From: Microbacterium sp. SL75
GTDB lineage: Bacteria > Actinomycetota > Actinomycetes > Actinomycetales > Microbacteriaceae
Direction of reading: 5' to 3'
Assembly: GCF_026625865.1 (NCBI RefSeq)
Contig: NZ_CP113067.1
Span: 2,976,001-3,040,000 of the forward strand
Length of the DNA: 64,000 nt
Positions 46,921 to 56,140 of this stretch are shown piece after piece. The notes under the pieces are model-generated. The model was given only the letters and a program-made list of their open reading frames with translations. It ran no database searches and was not told the DNA's origin. Every line of letters starts with the position of its first letter. Position 1 is the stretch's first letter. A program made the position numbers and the translations under genes.

Positions 46921-49271
46921 GGGGTCGCCCCGGGGCGCGCCGGCGCTCTCTCCGCGCGGTCTCCGTCGCCGCGGCGACCTGGATCACGGCCGGCGTGGCC
47001 ACCCTGATCCCGGATGCCGCCCCGCTCACGGTGGCCCTCGCTCTGGCGGCCTGCGTGGCCACCGCGCTCCTCGCGTGGCGAGGCGTGGCGCTGCTGGCCG
47101 TCGTTGCCGTGGCTCTCGCGTGCTCGTCCGCGACCGCGGGGGCCGTTGCCTCCGTGGGTCCGACCCGTTCCCAGATCGCCGCGCTCGAAGCCGGCGGGGG
47201 GAGGCAACTCACCCTCGCGGTGACCGTCACCGGACGCATCGACGGGTCGCCCGACGGCGGCGCGTGGTTCGACGCGGTCGCTTCGAGCGTCCGCGCGGGA
47301 AAGCTGAGCGTGACGGGTACGATCCCCACGCGCGTCCTCGTCGACGCGGAGGGGCGGGCCGCGCTGGCCGTCGCGAGCATGGGCAGCGAGGTCCGGCTGA
47401 CAGGGAGAGCCGTCCCTTCCGACCCGGGGGAGCGAGCCGCGCTCGTCGTGCGGGCGACCTCGATCGAGTCCGCCTCGACTCCGACAGGGATGTGGGCGTT
47501 CTTCGAGGGGCTCCGCGACGGACTCGTCACCTCGACGCGCGGCCTTCCGCAGCCGGGGGCGGGTCTTGTGCCGGGTCTCGCGGTGGGTGATACCTCGAGC
47601 CTCGACCCCGCCACCGAAGCCGCGATGAATGCGTCCTCGCTCTCGCACCTCACCGCGGTGTCGGGGGCGAACTGCGCGATCGTCGTCGGTGCGGCGTTCG
47701 CTCTTTTGGCGCTCTGCGGTGCCTCCCGCGTCGTGCGGGTGGTTGGCGCGATGCTCGTGCTCACGGCCTTCGTCACCCTCGTCACACCCGAGCCGAGTGT
47801 CGTCCGCGCCGCCGCGATGGCAGCGGTGGCCATGCTCGCGCTGGCGCTCGGGCGCCCCGCGATCGGTGTCGCGGTGCTCTCGCTCGCGGTGACGGTGCTG
47901 CTGGTGGTCGACCCGTGGCTCTCCCGGTCCCTCGGCTTCGCCCTCTCCGCCGCGGCCACCGGTGCCCTGCTCGTGCTCGCCCGTCCGCTGGCCGGCGGCC
48001 TGGAGCGCTGGATGCCACGCGCCCTCGCGCTCGCCCTCGCTGTGCCCACCTCGGCCCAGCTCGTGTGCGGACCGCTGATCGTGCTCATCGACCCGCACGT
48101 CCCCCTGCTCGGCGTCGCGGCGAATCTCGTCGCCGACCCTGCCGCCGCTCCGGCGACGATCGCGGGGGCCCTGGCCTGCATCGCCCCGTTTCCTTGGCTT
48201 CGGGACGGACTGACGGCCCTCGCCTGGGTGCCGGCGGCGTGGATCGCCGCGGTCGCGCACACCACCGCGGCGGTGACGGCGCAGAACCTGCCGTGGCCCG
48301 ACGGGCTCGCGGGGGCCGCGCTGCTGGCCGTGGTGGGTGCGGCCATCAGCGTCTGCGTCGTGCGACCCCGGAGGCTTCCCCGGATCACCGCGCTCTCCTC
48401 TGCCGCCGTCGCCGTCGTCCTCGGCCTCGTGCTGGGCCAGACGGCCGTGCGCACGGTCGCGGGCCCCCTGACCGTACCCAGCGCGTGGCAGGTCGCGATG
48501 TGCGATGTCGGTCAGGGCGACGCGACGCTGTGGCGATCGGGCGACGCCGTCGCTCTCGTGGACACCGGGCCCGAGCCCGAAGCCCTGACGCGGTGCCTGC
48601 AGACGTTCGGGGTGGACCGTCTGGCTCTCGTCGTCCTCACGCACTTCGACCTCGACCACGTCGGCGGATCGTCGGCAGTCGTGGGCCGGGCCGATCTCGT
48701 CGTCCACGGCCCACCCGATGGCGCGGCCGACAAGCGTTTGCTCGACCGGTTCGCCGCCGCGGGGGCGCGGATCCGACCCGCGGGGATCGGGCTGACGGGA
48801 TCCGTCGGCACGACGCGGTGGCAGGTGCTCGGGCCGCCGCCGAACGCCGACCCCGGCAACGACGCGTCCGTCGCCCTCGATGTGGTCGGAACGGGCTTTC
48901 CCCGCACCGTCCTGCTCGGCGATCTCGGTGAGCAGGCGCAGTCTGCTCTCCGACGCCGCATCGATGTTCCGCGCGTGCAGGTGGTGAAGGTGTCGCACCA
49001 CGGCAGCGCCGACCAGGATCCTCTGCTCTACCGAGGCCTTCTCCCGAGGATCGGGCTCATCGGTGTGGGCGCCGACAACGACTACGGTCATCCGACCGCG
49101 AAGCTCCTCGGCATCCTGACGTCTCTCGGCACCACCGCCGCGCGCACCGATCGCGACGGCGCCCTGGCCGTCTGGCTCGACGGTGAGGGGCGGGTGACAC
49201 TGTGGCGAGAGCGGGCGGGTGCGGATGACGGGAGTCCCGCGTCGACCGGCGATGTCGGAACCGATCGGTAG
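46917..49271 (+). CDS. comEC: DNA uptake channel ComEC/Rec2
   Basis: 784 residues from GTG 46917, overlapping the comEA stop. N-terminal membrane helices precede the Competence domain (VPGLAVGDTSSLDP...LTAVSGANCAIVVGA) at about 215-480, with further helices. The C-terminal metallo-beta-lactamase domain has VALVDTGPEP, LTHFDLDHVGGS and VSHHGSADQD as zinc ligands. ComEC forms the channel for single-stranded DNA. The nuclease part appears intact; some actinobacterial ComEC lack it. Confidence 0.95.
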   Translation: MRGRPGARRRSLRAVSVAAATWITAGVATLIPDAAPLTVALALAACVATALLAWRGVALLAVVAVALACSSATAGAVASVGPTRSQIAALEAGGGRQLTLAVTVTGRIDGSPDGGAWFDAVASSVRAGKLSVTGTIPTRVLVDAEGRAALAVASMGSEVRLTGRAVPSDPGERAALVVRATSIESASTPTGMWAFFEGLRDGLVTSTRGLPQPGAGLVPGLAVGDTSSLDPATEAAMNASSLSHLTAVSGANCAIVVGAAFALLALCGASRVVRVVGAMLVLTAFVTLVTPEPSVVRAAAMAAVAMLALALGRPAIGVAVLSLAVTVLLVVDPWLSRSLGFALSAAATGALLVLARPLAGGLERWMPRALALALAVPTSAQLVCGPLIVLIDPHVPLLGVAANLVADPAAAPATIAGALACIAPFPWLRDGLTALAWVPAAWIAAVAHTTAAVTAQNLPWPDGLAGAALLAVVGAAISVCVVRPRRLPRITALSSAAVAVVLGLVLGQTAVRTVAGPLTVPSAWQVAMCDVGQGDATLWRSGDAVALVDTGPEPEALTRCLQTFGVDRLALVVLTHFDLDHVGGSSAVVGRADLVVHGPPDGAADKRLLDRFAAAGARIRPAGIGLTGSVGTTRWQVLGPPPNADPGNDASVALDVVGTGFPRTVLLGDLGEQAQSALRRRIDVPRVQVVKVSHHGSADQDPLLYRGLLPRIGLIGVGADNDYGHPTAKLLGILTSLGTTAARTDRDGALAVWLDGEGRVTLWRERAGADDGSPASTGDVGTDR

Positions 49272-49274
49272 GCT
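49269..49274 (+). promoter_or_regulatory. -10 box of the leaderless holA gene
   Basis: TAGGCT, six bases before GTG 49281, overlapping the last codons of comEC. Confidence 0.5.
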
Positions 49275-49280
49275 GGGGGA

Positions 49281-50318
49281 GTGACCCCGGCTCCCCGACG
49301 CTCCGCGCCTGCCAAGGCGAAGTCGGCCATTCCGCAGGTGTCGTGGCGGTCTCCCCAGCCCGCGCCCCTCGTCCTGGTCTCCGGCCCCGAAGAGGTCTGC
49401 GCCGAGCGCGCGATCGCTGGCATTCGATCGATGTTGAAGAGCGAAGACCCGAGCCTCGAGGTCACCGACATCCGCGCCGACGACTACGCCGCCGGCACCC
49501 TGCTCAGCGTCACGTCGCCCTCGCTGTTTGGCGAACCCCGCCTCGTGCGGGTCAGCGGCGTCGAGAAATGCAGCGACACCTTCCTCACCGAGGCGGTGTC
49601 GTACCTCGCCCACCCGCAAGAGGGTGCCACGGTCGTCCTTCGTCACACGGGAGCCAGCGTTCGCGGCAAGAAGCTGCTCGACGGCATCCGCGCCGGTCAG
49701 GGCAGCGGCATCGAGATCGCCTGCCCCGCGGTCAAGCGCGACTCGGATCGCTTCGACTTCGCGGTCGGCGAGTTCAAGGCCGCGCAGAAGCGTATCGCCC
49801 CGGTCGCCCTCCGCTCGCTCGTTTCCGCGTTCGCCGACGACCTCACCGAGCTCGCCGCCGCCTGCCAGCAGCTCATCTCCGACGTCCCCGGCGACATCGA
49901 CGAGCGCACGGTCGAGCGCTACTACGGGGGGCGCGTCGAGACCTCGGCCTTCACCGTGGCCGACACCGCCATCGCCGGGCAGTACGGGCCCGCTCTTCTC
50001 GCGCTGCGGCACGCGCTGGCATCCGGAGCCGATCCCGTGCCCCTCGTCGCCGCCGTCGCCATGAAGCTGCGCACCATGGCCCGTGTCGCGGGAACCCGGG
50101 AGTCGTCGTCGATGCTCGCGCAGCGCCTCGGCATGAAGGACTGGCAGGTCGACCGCGCCCGCCGCGACCTCGTCGGGTGGACCGGCAACACGCTGGGCAT
50201 GGCGATCCATGCCACCGCACGCGCCGACGCCGAGGTCAAGGGCGCATCGCGAGACCCCGTCTTCGCTCTCGAGCGCATGATCACGATCATCGCGACACGG
50301 GCACCCTACGGCGGCTGA
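49281..50318 (+). CDS. holA: DNA polymerase III subunit delta
   Basis: 345 residues from GTG 49281. It contains the PAPLVLVSGPEEVCAERAIAGI nucleotide-fold start, the AAA+ lid region, and a C-terminal helical collar (about 220-345) with a clear GQYGPALLALRHALASGADPVPLVAAVAMKLRTMARV segment. Delta opens the beta clamp in the clamp loader. Linked to comEC in Actinobacteria. TAGGCT six bases before the GTG points to a leaderless transcript of its own. Confidence 0.94.
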   Translation: MTPAPRRSAPAKAKSAIPQVSWRSPQPAPLVLVSGPEEVCAERAIAGIRSMLKSEDPSLEVTDIRADDYAAGTLLSVTSPSLFGEPRLVRVSGVEKCSDTFLTEAVSYLAHPQEGATVVLRHTGASVRGKKLLDGIRAGQGSGIEIACPAVKRDSDRFDFAVGEFKAAQKRIAPVALRSLVSAFADDLTELAAACQQLISDVPGDIDERTVERYYGGRVETSAFTVADTAIAGQYGPALLALRHALASGADPVPLVAAVAMKLRTMARVAGTRESSSMLAQRLGMKDWQVDRARRDLVGWTGNTLGMAIHATARADAEVKGASRDPVFALERMITIIATRAPYGG

Positions 50319-50342
50319 TCGGCCGTCTGCGTTTCCGGATCG

Positions 50343-50390
50343 CTCCGACCCGCCGCAGCGCGCCTACACGACGCTACGGCGGGGTCGGAG
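50343..50390. terminator. hairpin between holA and the convergent hydrolase
   Basis: CTCCGACCCGCCG pairs with CGGCGGGGTCGGAG with one bulged base; the stem abuts the stop of the minus-strand gene. Confidence 0.6.
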
Positions 50391-51167
50391 TCAGGCCGCA
50401 GATGCTATCCGCGCATCGAGGATCTCGAGCAGACGCCGACGCCACGGAGTCGCCGACCACCCGTGGTCCGCGCCGTCCACGACGGTGAGCGACGCGCCCG
50501 GCAGCAGATCCGCGTATCGCGTGCCGTATTCCACCGGCACGATCATGTCCTGCGTTCCGTGTACGACATCCGCGGGACCGGTGTACTGCGCGACCGGGCC
50601 GTACACGTCGAGCCCCGCGGTCACCTCGTCGATGAACGCCATGCCCAGCGGCATCCCCCCGAAATCGAACCAGCCCTGTTCGCGAGCCGGCGCGAGGGGC
50701 TGGCCCTGGATGGCGTCGTGCACCGTGATGTCGTCGACGACGACACCCGCCGGAGACCACAGCGTCAACGTGCGAACCAGCTCGGGCACGTGAGCCGCGG
50801 CGAGAGCGGACTCCACCGCGCCGAGGCTGTGCGCCACGACATCGACGGGCCCCTCGACGGCGAAGGCACGGATCATGCCGACCACCTGATGGATCTCGTC
50901 GCCGATCGTGATGTCGGCGAACTCGCCGTCGCTCACGCCCTGGCCGAGCCGGCTGTAGCTGCGAACCACGGCGCCACGATCGACGAGGTGACGCGCCGTC
51001 TGCACGAACAGCTGGTGCCCGCCCGTCGCGTCGGCACTGAAGCCGTGAACCAGGAGCACTCGCGGCGCGTCGGCGGAGGCGCCGGCGACGGGCTCCCACT
51101 GCCATCCGCGCAGAGTGCGACCGCCGTGGGAGAGGCTGAGGGGCGTGAGTCGCGGGTCGGCGGCCAT
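50391..51167 (-). CDS. alpha/beta hydrolase coupled to padC
   Basis: 258 residues from ATG 51167, whose first base is the last base of the padC stop (TGATG). Hydrolase fold: VLLVHGFSAD (oxyanion region), nucleophile Ser in VVAHSLGAV, Asp in HGTQDMIVPV, His in VDGADHGWSA. Coupling to phenolic acid decarboxylase suggests it could free hydroxycinnamates from esters (feruloyl esterase-like), but the sequence does not show this. A lysophospholipase-type enzyme is an alternative. Confidence 0.85.
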   Translation of the reverse strand: MAADPRLTPLSLSHGGRTLRGWQWEPVAGASADAPRVLLVHGFSADATGGHQLFVQTARHLVDRGAVVRSYSRLGQGVSDGEFADITIGDEIHQVVGMIRAFAVEGPVDVVAHSLGAVESALAAAHVPELVRTLTLWSPAGVVVDDITVHDAIQGQPLAPAREQGWFDFGGMPLGMAFIDEVTAGLDVYGPVAQYTGPADVVHGTQDMIVPVEYGTRYADLLPGASLTVVDGADHGWSATPWRRRLLEILDARIASAA

Positions 51168-51694
51168 CAGTTCGTCCGCTCCGACCAGCCGGCGGGCAGG
51201 TCGCCGGGGGCGGTGTCGATCACGGTCTCGTCGTTCTCGCCGACGTGTTCGAAGAGCGTGATGTGGGCGAACTCCGGAACGACGTAGATCGGGTAGGTAG
51301 GACCCTCGTCGCGGTAGCGCTGCATGTCGTCGAGGTGGTCGTTCTGGAAGAGCACGGTCTTGTGCCCGTCGAGCTCGATCCAGCGCGGGAAGAAGATGGT
51401 GCCGTGCAGCACTCGAGACGCGGGGAGCACGTTCACGACGACGCTCGTACCCGTCGGCTCGTTCCACGAGACCTTGTAGACACCCGGCGCGAGAGCGACG
51501 AGGTCCACCGTCTGATCCTTCACCCAGCGACCGCCGACGTGGCCGCTGTGGATGCGGTAGTCGATCGTCGTGGCGTTCTTGGCGTACATCTCGTACTGCC
51601 AGCCGTTGGCGTAGGTGTAGATGAAGCGGTGGCCGACGATGCCGGAAAGATCCTGGGTCGGCTCGGGGTGGGCGACGGTGGTGGTGATATCCAT
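51167..51694 (-). CDS. padC: phenolic acid decarboxylase
   Basis: 175 residues, the family size. The signature [38 protein letters not shown] matches Pad[19 protein letters not shown] and [21 protein letters not shown] complete the beta-barrel. It decarboxylates p-coumarate, ferulate and caffeate to 4-vinylphenols, detoxifying plant acids. A TTGACA-17-CAAAAT promoter ends six bases before its ATG. Transcribed divergently from a MarR regulator. Confidence 0.95.
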   Translation of the reverse strand: MDITTTVAHPEPTQDLSGIVGHRFIYTYANGWQYEMYAKNATTIDYRIHSGHVGGRWVKDQTVDLVALAPGVYKVSWNEPTGTSVVVNVLPASRVLHGTIFFPRWIELDGHKTVLFQNDHLDDMQRYRDEGPTYPIYVVPEFAHITLFEHVGENDETVIDTAPGDLPAGWSERTN

Positions 51695-51700
51695 GCGATG

Positions 51701-51749
51701 ATTTTGTGACCAAATTAGTTTTCTGTCAAACACTTCGGGCTCGTACACT
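51701..51749. promoter_or_regulatory. overlapping padC/MarR promoters and operator
   Basis: On the minus strand TTGACA (51724-51729) and CAAAAT (51701-51706), 17 bases apart, serve padC. On the plus strand TACACT (51744-51749) is six bases before the MarR ATG. The AT-rich region 51703-51730 has a rough inverted repeat (TTTGTGAC / GTCAAA), a likely MarR operator that would control both genes. Confidence 0.65.
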
Positions 51750-51755
51750 TGCCCC

Positions 51756-52205
51756 ATGGCTGAGGGCACCTCGATCACCGCGCGACTGCTGAGCGACCGG
51801 CTCGGCCCCCTCCGCCGCGCCGTCTCGCGGGCCTCCCGGTCGTCCGCCGCTCTGCCCGACATCCCCGACGCGCAGATCGAGGTCATGCGCTGCCTTTCGA
51901 CGACCGGCACCCGCACCCCGTCGGAGCTCGCCGACGCGCTCGGTCTCGCGCGCTCGACCGTCAGCAACCTGCTGTCGCAGATGGAGCGGAGCGAACTCGT
52001 CGAACGCCGTCTTGTCTCGGGAGACGGGCGCCGCACCCAGGTCGGGCTGACCCCCCTCGCCGCCGCGCGACTGCGCGCCTTCGACGACGCCGCGACCGCG
52101 GTGCTCGTCGCCGCGCTTCAGGATCTCCCCGACGGCGATGCCGCGGCCATCGCCGCAGCCCTCCCCGCACTCGAACGCCTGCACGACCGCGTCGTCGACC
52201 GGTGA
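51756..52205 (+). CDS. MarR family regulator, probable repressor of padC
   Basis: 149 residues. The winged-helix domain has [68 protein letters not shown], with the conserved D/R wing GDGRRTQ. Flanking helices form the dimer. Genes of this sort often bind phenolic acids. TACACT lies six bases before the ATG, so it is leaderless. Divergent placement makes it the probable regulator of padC and hydrolase. Confidence 0.92.
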   Translation: MAEGTSITARLLSDRLGPLRRAVSRASRSSAALPDIPDAQIEVMRCLSTTGTRTPSELADALGLARSTVSNLLSQMERSELVERRLVSGDGRRTQVGLTPLAAARLRAFDDAATAVLVAALQDLPDGDAAAIAAALPALERLHDRVVDR

Positions 52206-52262
52206 GTCGACGCGGCCGATGCGGGCCGCCGAAGGTCGAGCCAGATCAGGTCGACGCACAGC

Positions 52263-52296
52263 AAAAGGCCCGCCCCGCGCAATGCGGAGCGGGCCT
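52263..52296 (-). terminator. terminator after rpsT
   Basis: On the minus strand, the stem AGGCCCGC-T-CCGC / GCGG-G-GCGGGCCT with one mismatch and a loop ATTGC is followed by TTTT (complement of 52263-52266). Confidence 0.85.
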
Positions 52297-52310
52297 CGAG
52301 GATCGGCGAC

Positions 52311-52571
52311 TCAGAGAGCGGCGACCGACTTCGCGATGGCCGACTTGCGGTTCGCGGCCTGGTTCTGGTGGATGACACCCTTGCTCACGGCCTTGTCGAG
52401 CTTCTTGGTCGCGGTGGCGAGCGCCTTGAGGGCAGCTTCCTTGTCACCGGCGACGACGGCCTCGTTGGTGCGACGCACGTGCGTGCGGAGTTCGCTCTTG
52501 ACGGCCTTGTTGCGCTCGCGCGCCTTCTCGTTGGTCTTGTTGCGCTTGATCTGCGACTTGATGTTCGCCAC
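52311..52571 (-). CDS. rpsT: 30S ribosomal protein S20 (bS20)
   Basis: 86 residues from GTG 52571, reading [34 protein letters not shown], the typical bS20 opening, and ending [15 protein letters not shown]. All-helical, binds the 16S rRNA 5' domain. Longer in-frame ATGs lie in the non-coding leader. A strong hairpin terminator follows. Confidence 0.97.
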   Translation of the reverse strand: MANIKSQIKRNKTNEKARERNKAVKSELRTHVRRTNEAVVAGDKEAALKALATATKKLDKAVSKGVIHQNQAANRKSAIAKSVAAL

Positions 52572-52690
52572 GTCGAGGGTCTTTCGTTTGAGTGAGTATG
52601 GGATTGTGCCGGGCGAGCGGTAGAGGGGCGCTGCACCGGCGATCGTGGAGGTCGGGAAAAACCCCACACGCAAGCCAAGGACCGAGTCTA

Positions 52691-53413
52691 TCAGGTCGCT
52701 GCCTCGATCGTGGTGAGCGCCACCTCCAACAGCGCGTTGAACACGCGTGGTCGCATCGCCGTGACGAGGTGCGTCGTGCGCGGGACCACGACGAGCTCCG
52801 CGTGGCGCGCGACGGCGAGGAACAACCTCTCGTTCATCCGCAGTTGGTCCCATTGCCCGTTCACGAACCACAGGGGCACGTCGATCCGGCGGAGGGATGC
52901 CAGCAGGTCCAGCGTCGAAAGCGACGCCAGGGCCGTGTCCTGCGCGTCGAAGGCGTACCCGCCGGCTCCGAAATCAGGCCGCGTCTCCGGAGGGAGCGTG
53001 CGATCGAGCACGCGGTTCGTCAGGCCCAGGCCGCGATCGGGAAGGCTGTCGAAGCGTCGCGTGAAGAACCGGTAGGCAGACAGCCCGATTCCGCGGGGGA
53101 TCGAGGTGCAAGACGCCGCCACGAACCCCGCCACCGGAGGCCGATCCTCGCCGCCGACGTAATCGATGCCCAGCAGCCCACCCATCGAGTGCCCCACCAG
53201 CAGCACGGGGCCGAGCGTCGCGGCATCCCGTACCGCTGCGTCGATCGACGCGAACGCCTCATCGAGGGTGAACGCCTCACCCCGGCGCGTCCCGTGCCCG
53301 GGGAGGTCGACGGCGGTGACGGGCGTACCTCGGTCTCGCAGATAAGCAACCTGTGCGCGCCACATCGTCGAAGACGTGCGGATGCCGTGCACGAGCACGA
53401 CCCGGACCGCCAC
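52691..53413 (-). CDS. alpha/beta hydrolase
   Basis: 240 residues from GTG 53413; an ATG at 53422 is in frame but lies inside TACGAT, a -10 box seven bases before this GTG, so leaderless initiation at the GTG is preferred. Fold: [16 protein letters not shown], nucleophile Ser in [26 protein letters not shown], and His near [13 protein letters not shown]. Small hydrolase or thioesterase-type enzyme, substrate unknown. Transcribed divergently from lepA. Confidence 0.88.
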   Translation of the reverse strand: MAVRVVLVHGIRTSSTMWRAQVAYLRDRGTPVTAVDLPGHGTRRGEAFTLDEAFASIDAAVRDAATLGPVLLVGHSMGGLLGIDYVGGEDRPPVAGFVAASCTSIPRGIGLSAYRFFTRRFDSLPDRGLGLTNRVLDRTLPPETRPDFGAGGYAFDAQDTALASLSTLDLLASLRRIDVPLWFVNGQWDQLRMNERLFLAVARHAELVVVPRTTHLVTAMRPRVFNALLEVALTTIEAAT

Positions 53414-53420
53414 GGCATCC

Positions 53421-53426
53421 ATCGTA
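53421..53426 (-). promoter_or_regulatory. -10 box of the leaderless hydrolase gene
   Basis: TACGAT on the minus strand, seven bases before GTG 53413. Confidence 0.45.
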
Positions 53427-53467
53427 GAAGCGCGAGAACCGCCGGGCGCCCAGGCCCCGCTGCGTCG

Positions 53468-53531
53468 AGATCACGTAGCCTCGCCCAGGTCACACGACAT
53501 ACCGTGTGGCTCTGCCCAGATCACGTGATCT
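53468..53531. promoter_or_regulatory. palindromic boxes in the hydrolase-lepA spacer
   Basis: AGATCACGTGATCT (53518-53531) is a perfect 14-bp palindrome. AGATCACGT recurs at 53468-53476, and CACACG-ACATAC-CGTGTG is a second dyad at 53491-53508. Similar flanks (GCCCAGRTCAC) repeat. A DNA-binding protein of some kind may act here. Confidence 0.5.
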
Positions 53532-53625
53532 CGCGTCAGAAGCAGGGCGCCAGAAGCACCGGATGCCGGAACCCTGAGCACCCGCGGACGGGGATGTCGG
53601 CGCACCACCGTAGAATCGACGGAAC

Positions 53626-55470
53626 ATGTCACCGCGCGCCCTGAAGCCCCTCGAGCCGTCTGCCACTCCGCCGGAGCAGATCCGCAACTTCTGCATCATC
53701 GCTCACATCGACCACGGCAAGTCGACGTTGGCTGACCGCATGCTGCAGATCACCGGCGTGGTCAGCGACCGCGATATGCGGGCCCAGTACCTCGACCGCA
53801 TGGACATCGAGCGCGAGCGCGGCATCACGATCAAGTCGCAGGCCGTGCGCATGCCGTGGTCGACCACCGACGGCACCTTCGCCCTCAACATGATCGACAC
53901 GCCCGGGCACGTCGACTTCACCTACGAGGTCAGTCGGTCTCTCGCCGCCTGCGAGGGCGCGATCCTGCTGGTCGACGCCGCTCAGGGCATCGAGGCTCAG
54001 ACGCTGGCCAACCTGTATCTGGCGCTCGAGAACGACCTGACGATCATCCCGGTGCTGAACAAGATCGACCTGCCCGCGGCCGACCCCGACAAGTACGCCG
54101 CCGAGCTCGCAGGCCTCATCGGCGGCGACCCTGCCGACGTGCTGCGCGTCAGCGGGAAGACCGGCATGGGCGTCGAGGAGCTGCTCGATCTGATCGTCGA
54201 GAAGATCCCGGCCCCGGTCGGCAAGGCCGACGCCCCGGCACGCGCGATGATCTTCGACTCGGTCTACGACGCCTACCGCGGCGTCGTCACCTACGTGCGC
54301 ATGATCGACGGTTCGCTGCAGCCGCGCGAACGACTGCAGATGATGTCGACCGGCGCGACACACGAGGCCCTCGAGATCGGCGTGTCCAGCCCCGAGCCGG
54401 TGCCCACCAAGGGGCTCGGCGTCGGCGAGGTCGGTTACCTCATCACGGGCGTGAAGGACGTACGTCAGTCCAAGGTGGGCGATACGATCACGACGCACCG
54501 CAAGCCCGCCACCGATGCGCTCCCCGGCTACACCGATCCGAAGCCCATGGTCTTCTCGGGCATCTACCCGATCGACGGCAGCGACTACGCCGAGCTGCGC
54601 GAGGCGCTCGACAAGCTGAAGCTCTCCGACGCCTCGCTGCAGTACGAGCCCGAGACGTCCGTCGCTCTCGGCTTCGGCTTCCGCTGCGGATTCCTGGGCC
54701 TCCTGCACCTCGAGATCATCACCGAGCGTCTCTCGCGCGAGTTCGGGCTCGACCTGATCACCACCGCGCCGTCGGTGACGTACGAGGTCACCACCGACAC
54801 CGGTGAGACCGTGTCGGTCACCAACCCCAGCGAGTACCCCGACGGGCGCGTCGCCTCGGTCTCGGAGCCGATCGTCAAGGTCGGCATCCTGCTTCCAAAG
54901 GATTACGTCGGCACCGTCATGGAGCTCTGCCAGACGCGCCGCGGCACCCTGCTCGGCATGGAGTACCTCAGCGAGGACCGCGTCGAGCTGCGCTACCACA
55001 TGCCCCTCGGCGAGATCGTGTTCGACTTCTTCGACCACCTCAAGTCGCGCACCCAGGGTTACGCGAGCCTCGACTACGAACCGGCCGGTCAGCAGACCGC
55101 CGACCTGGTCAAGGTCGACATCCTGCTGCAGGGCGACAAGGTCGACGCGTTCAGCTCGATCGTGCACCGCGAGAAGGCCTATGCGTACGGCACGCTCATG
55201 GCCGAGCGCCTGCGCAAACTCATCCCTCGCCAGCAGTTCGAGGTGCCCATCCAGGCCGCGATCGGTGCGCGCATCATCGCGCGCGAAACGATCCGCGCCA
55301 TCCGCAAAGACGTCCTGGCCAAGTGCTACGGCGGTGACATCACCCGAAAGCGCAAGCTCCTCGAAAAGCAGAAAGAGGGCAAGAAGCGCATGAAGATGGT
55401 GGGCCGCGTCGAGGTTCCGCAGGAGGCGTTCATCGCCGCCCTGTCGGGCGACGTCGAGACCAAGAAGTAA
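53626..55470 (+). CDS. lepA: elongation factor 4 (LepA), back-translocase
   Basis: 614 residues. The G1 loop is AHIDHGKST (26-34), then RGITIKSQ (G2) and DTPGHVDF (G3), NKIDLP (G4). Domains II, III and V and the LepA-specific C-terminal region are complete; the end is [32 protein letters not shown]. It acts on stalled ribosomes. TAGAAT (53611-53616) lies nine bases before the ATG. Confidence 0.97.
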   Translation: MSPRALKPLEPSATPPEQIRNFCIIAHIDHGKSTLADRMLQITGVVSDRDMRAQYLDRMDIERERGITIKSQAVRMPWSTTDGTFALNMIDTPGHVDFTYEVSRSLAACEGAILLVDAAQGIEAQTLANLYLALENDLTIIPVLNKIDLPAADPDKYAAELAGLIGGDPADVLRVSGKTGMGVEELLDLIVEKIPAPVGKADAPARAMIFDSVYDAYRGVVTYVRMIDGSLQPRERLQMMSTGATHEALEIGVSSPEPVPTKGLGVGEVGYLITGVKDVRQSKVGDTITTHRKPATDALPGYTDPKPMVFSGIYPIDGSDYAELREALDKLKLSDASLQYEPETSVALGFGFRCGFLGLLHLEIITERLSREFGLDLITTAPSVTYEVTTDTGETVSVTNPSEYPDGRVASVSEPIVKVGILLPKDYVGTVMELCQTRRGTLLGMEYLSEDRVELRYHMPLGEIVFDFFDHLKSRTQGYASLDYEPAGQQTADLVKVDILLQGDKVDAFSSIVHREKAYAYGTLMAERLRKLIPRQQFEVPIQAAIGARIIARETIRAIRKDVLAKCYGGDITRKRKLLEKQKEGKKRMKMVGRVEVPQEAFIAALSGDVETKK

Positions 55471-55495
55471 CGCACCACACCGAGAGGGGTGAACC

Positions 55496-56140
55496 ATGCG
55501 CAGGCAGAACTTCACCGATGACACGGTCGACTACGCGGCTGTCGGCGCCACCCAGGCGCACGATCTGATGCAGTACCCGCCCGAGAACTCCGTTCCCGCA
55601 GAGGACGCGTGGCGCATCGGCAGCGGTGAGGAGCGCTTCGCCTCGGCGAGCGAGCTGCTGCTGTCGTGGGCGCCGCTGCGTGCCGGCGAGCTGAGCATCA
55701 GCGATGTGCGCCCGGCATCGGGCGAGGGGTACTCGGGCGTCGGCTTCGACGCCGACGGCGCACCCGTCGCGCCCAGCAGCCTCGAGGCCGAGCAGCGTTT
55801 CGCCGCCGACGGCACGCCCTTCGTCAGCCCTGGGACGGGTATCCGCCTGCACGGCAAGGTCGACGGTCACCGCGCCGACGCCGAGCTGCGCGTCATCTCG
55901 GTCTTCGAAGAACCGCGCCGCGTCGGGTTCATCCTCGGCACGGTCGGTCACTCGATCGTCAGCGGCGAAGAGCTGTTCGCGGTCGAGTGGCGCGACAACG
56001 ACGAGGTCTGGCTCGTGGTCCGCGCGTTCGATCGCCCCACCGCTCCCACCTACCGCCTCTTCACCAGCCGCGTGCGTCGCCGCCGCAAGGCGCTGTTCGC
56101 CCGGTACCTGCGCGCCATCTCGCCGCTGTACGCGTCCTGA
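55496..56140 (+). CDS. DUF1990 family protein
   Basis: 214 residues. The features of DUF1990: NFTDDTVDYAAVGATQAHDLMQYPPENSVPAEDAWRIGSG at the start, then a beta-rich half with PGTGIRLHGKVDG, RVGFILGTVGHSIVSGEELFAVEWRDNDEVWLVVRAFDRP. Soluble, unknown role; found across Actinobacteria. It follows lepA by 25 bases and overlaps hemW by one base, so these form an operon. Confidence 0.88.
   Translation: MRRQNFTDDTVDYAAVGATQAHDLMQYPPENSVPAEDAWRIGSGEERFASASELLLSWAPLRAGELSISDVRPASGEGYSGVGFDADGAPVAPSSLEAEQRFAADGTPFVSPGTGIRLHGKVDGHRADAELRVISVFEEPRRVGFILGTVGHSIVSGEELFAVEWRDNDEVWLVVRAFDRPTAPTYRLFTSRVRRRRKALFARYLRAISPLYAS

Noticed and set aside
46206..50210. A 1334-residue open frame on the minus strand opposite comEA, comEC and holA
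   Set aside because: Low-complexity Arg/Gly/Asp text mirrored from third-position GC of three real genes; no start signal or domain.
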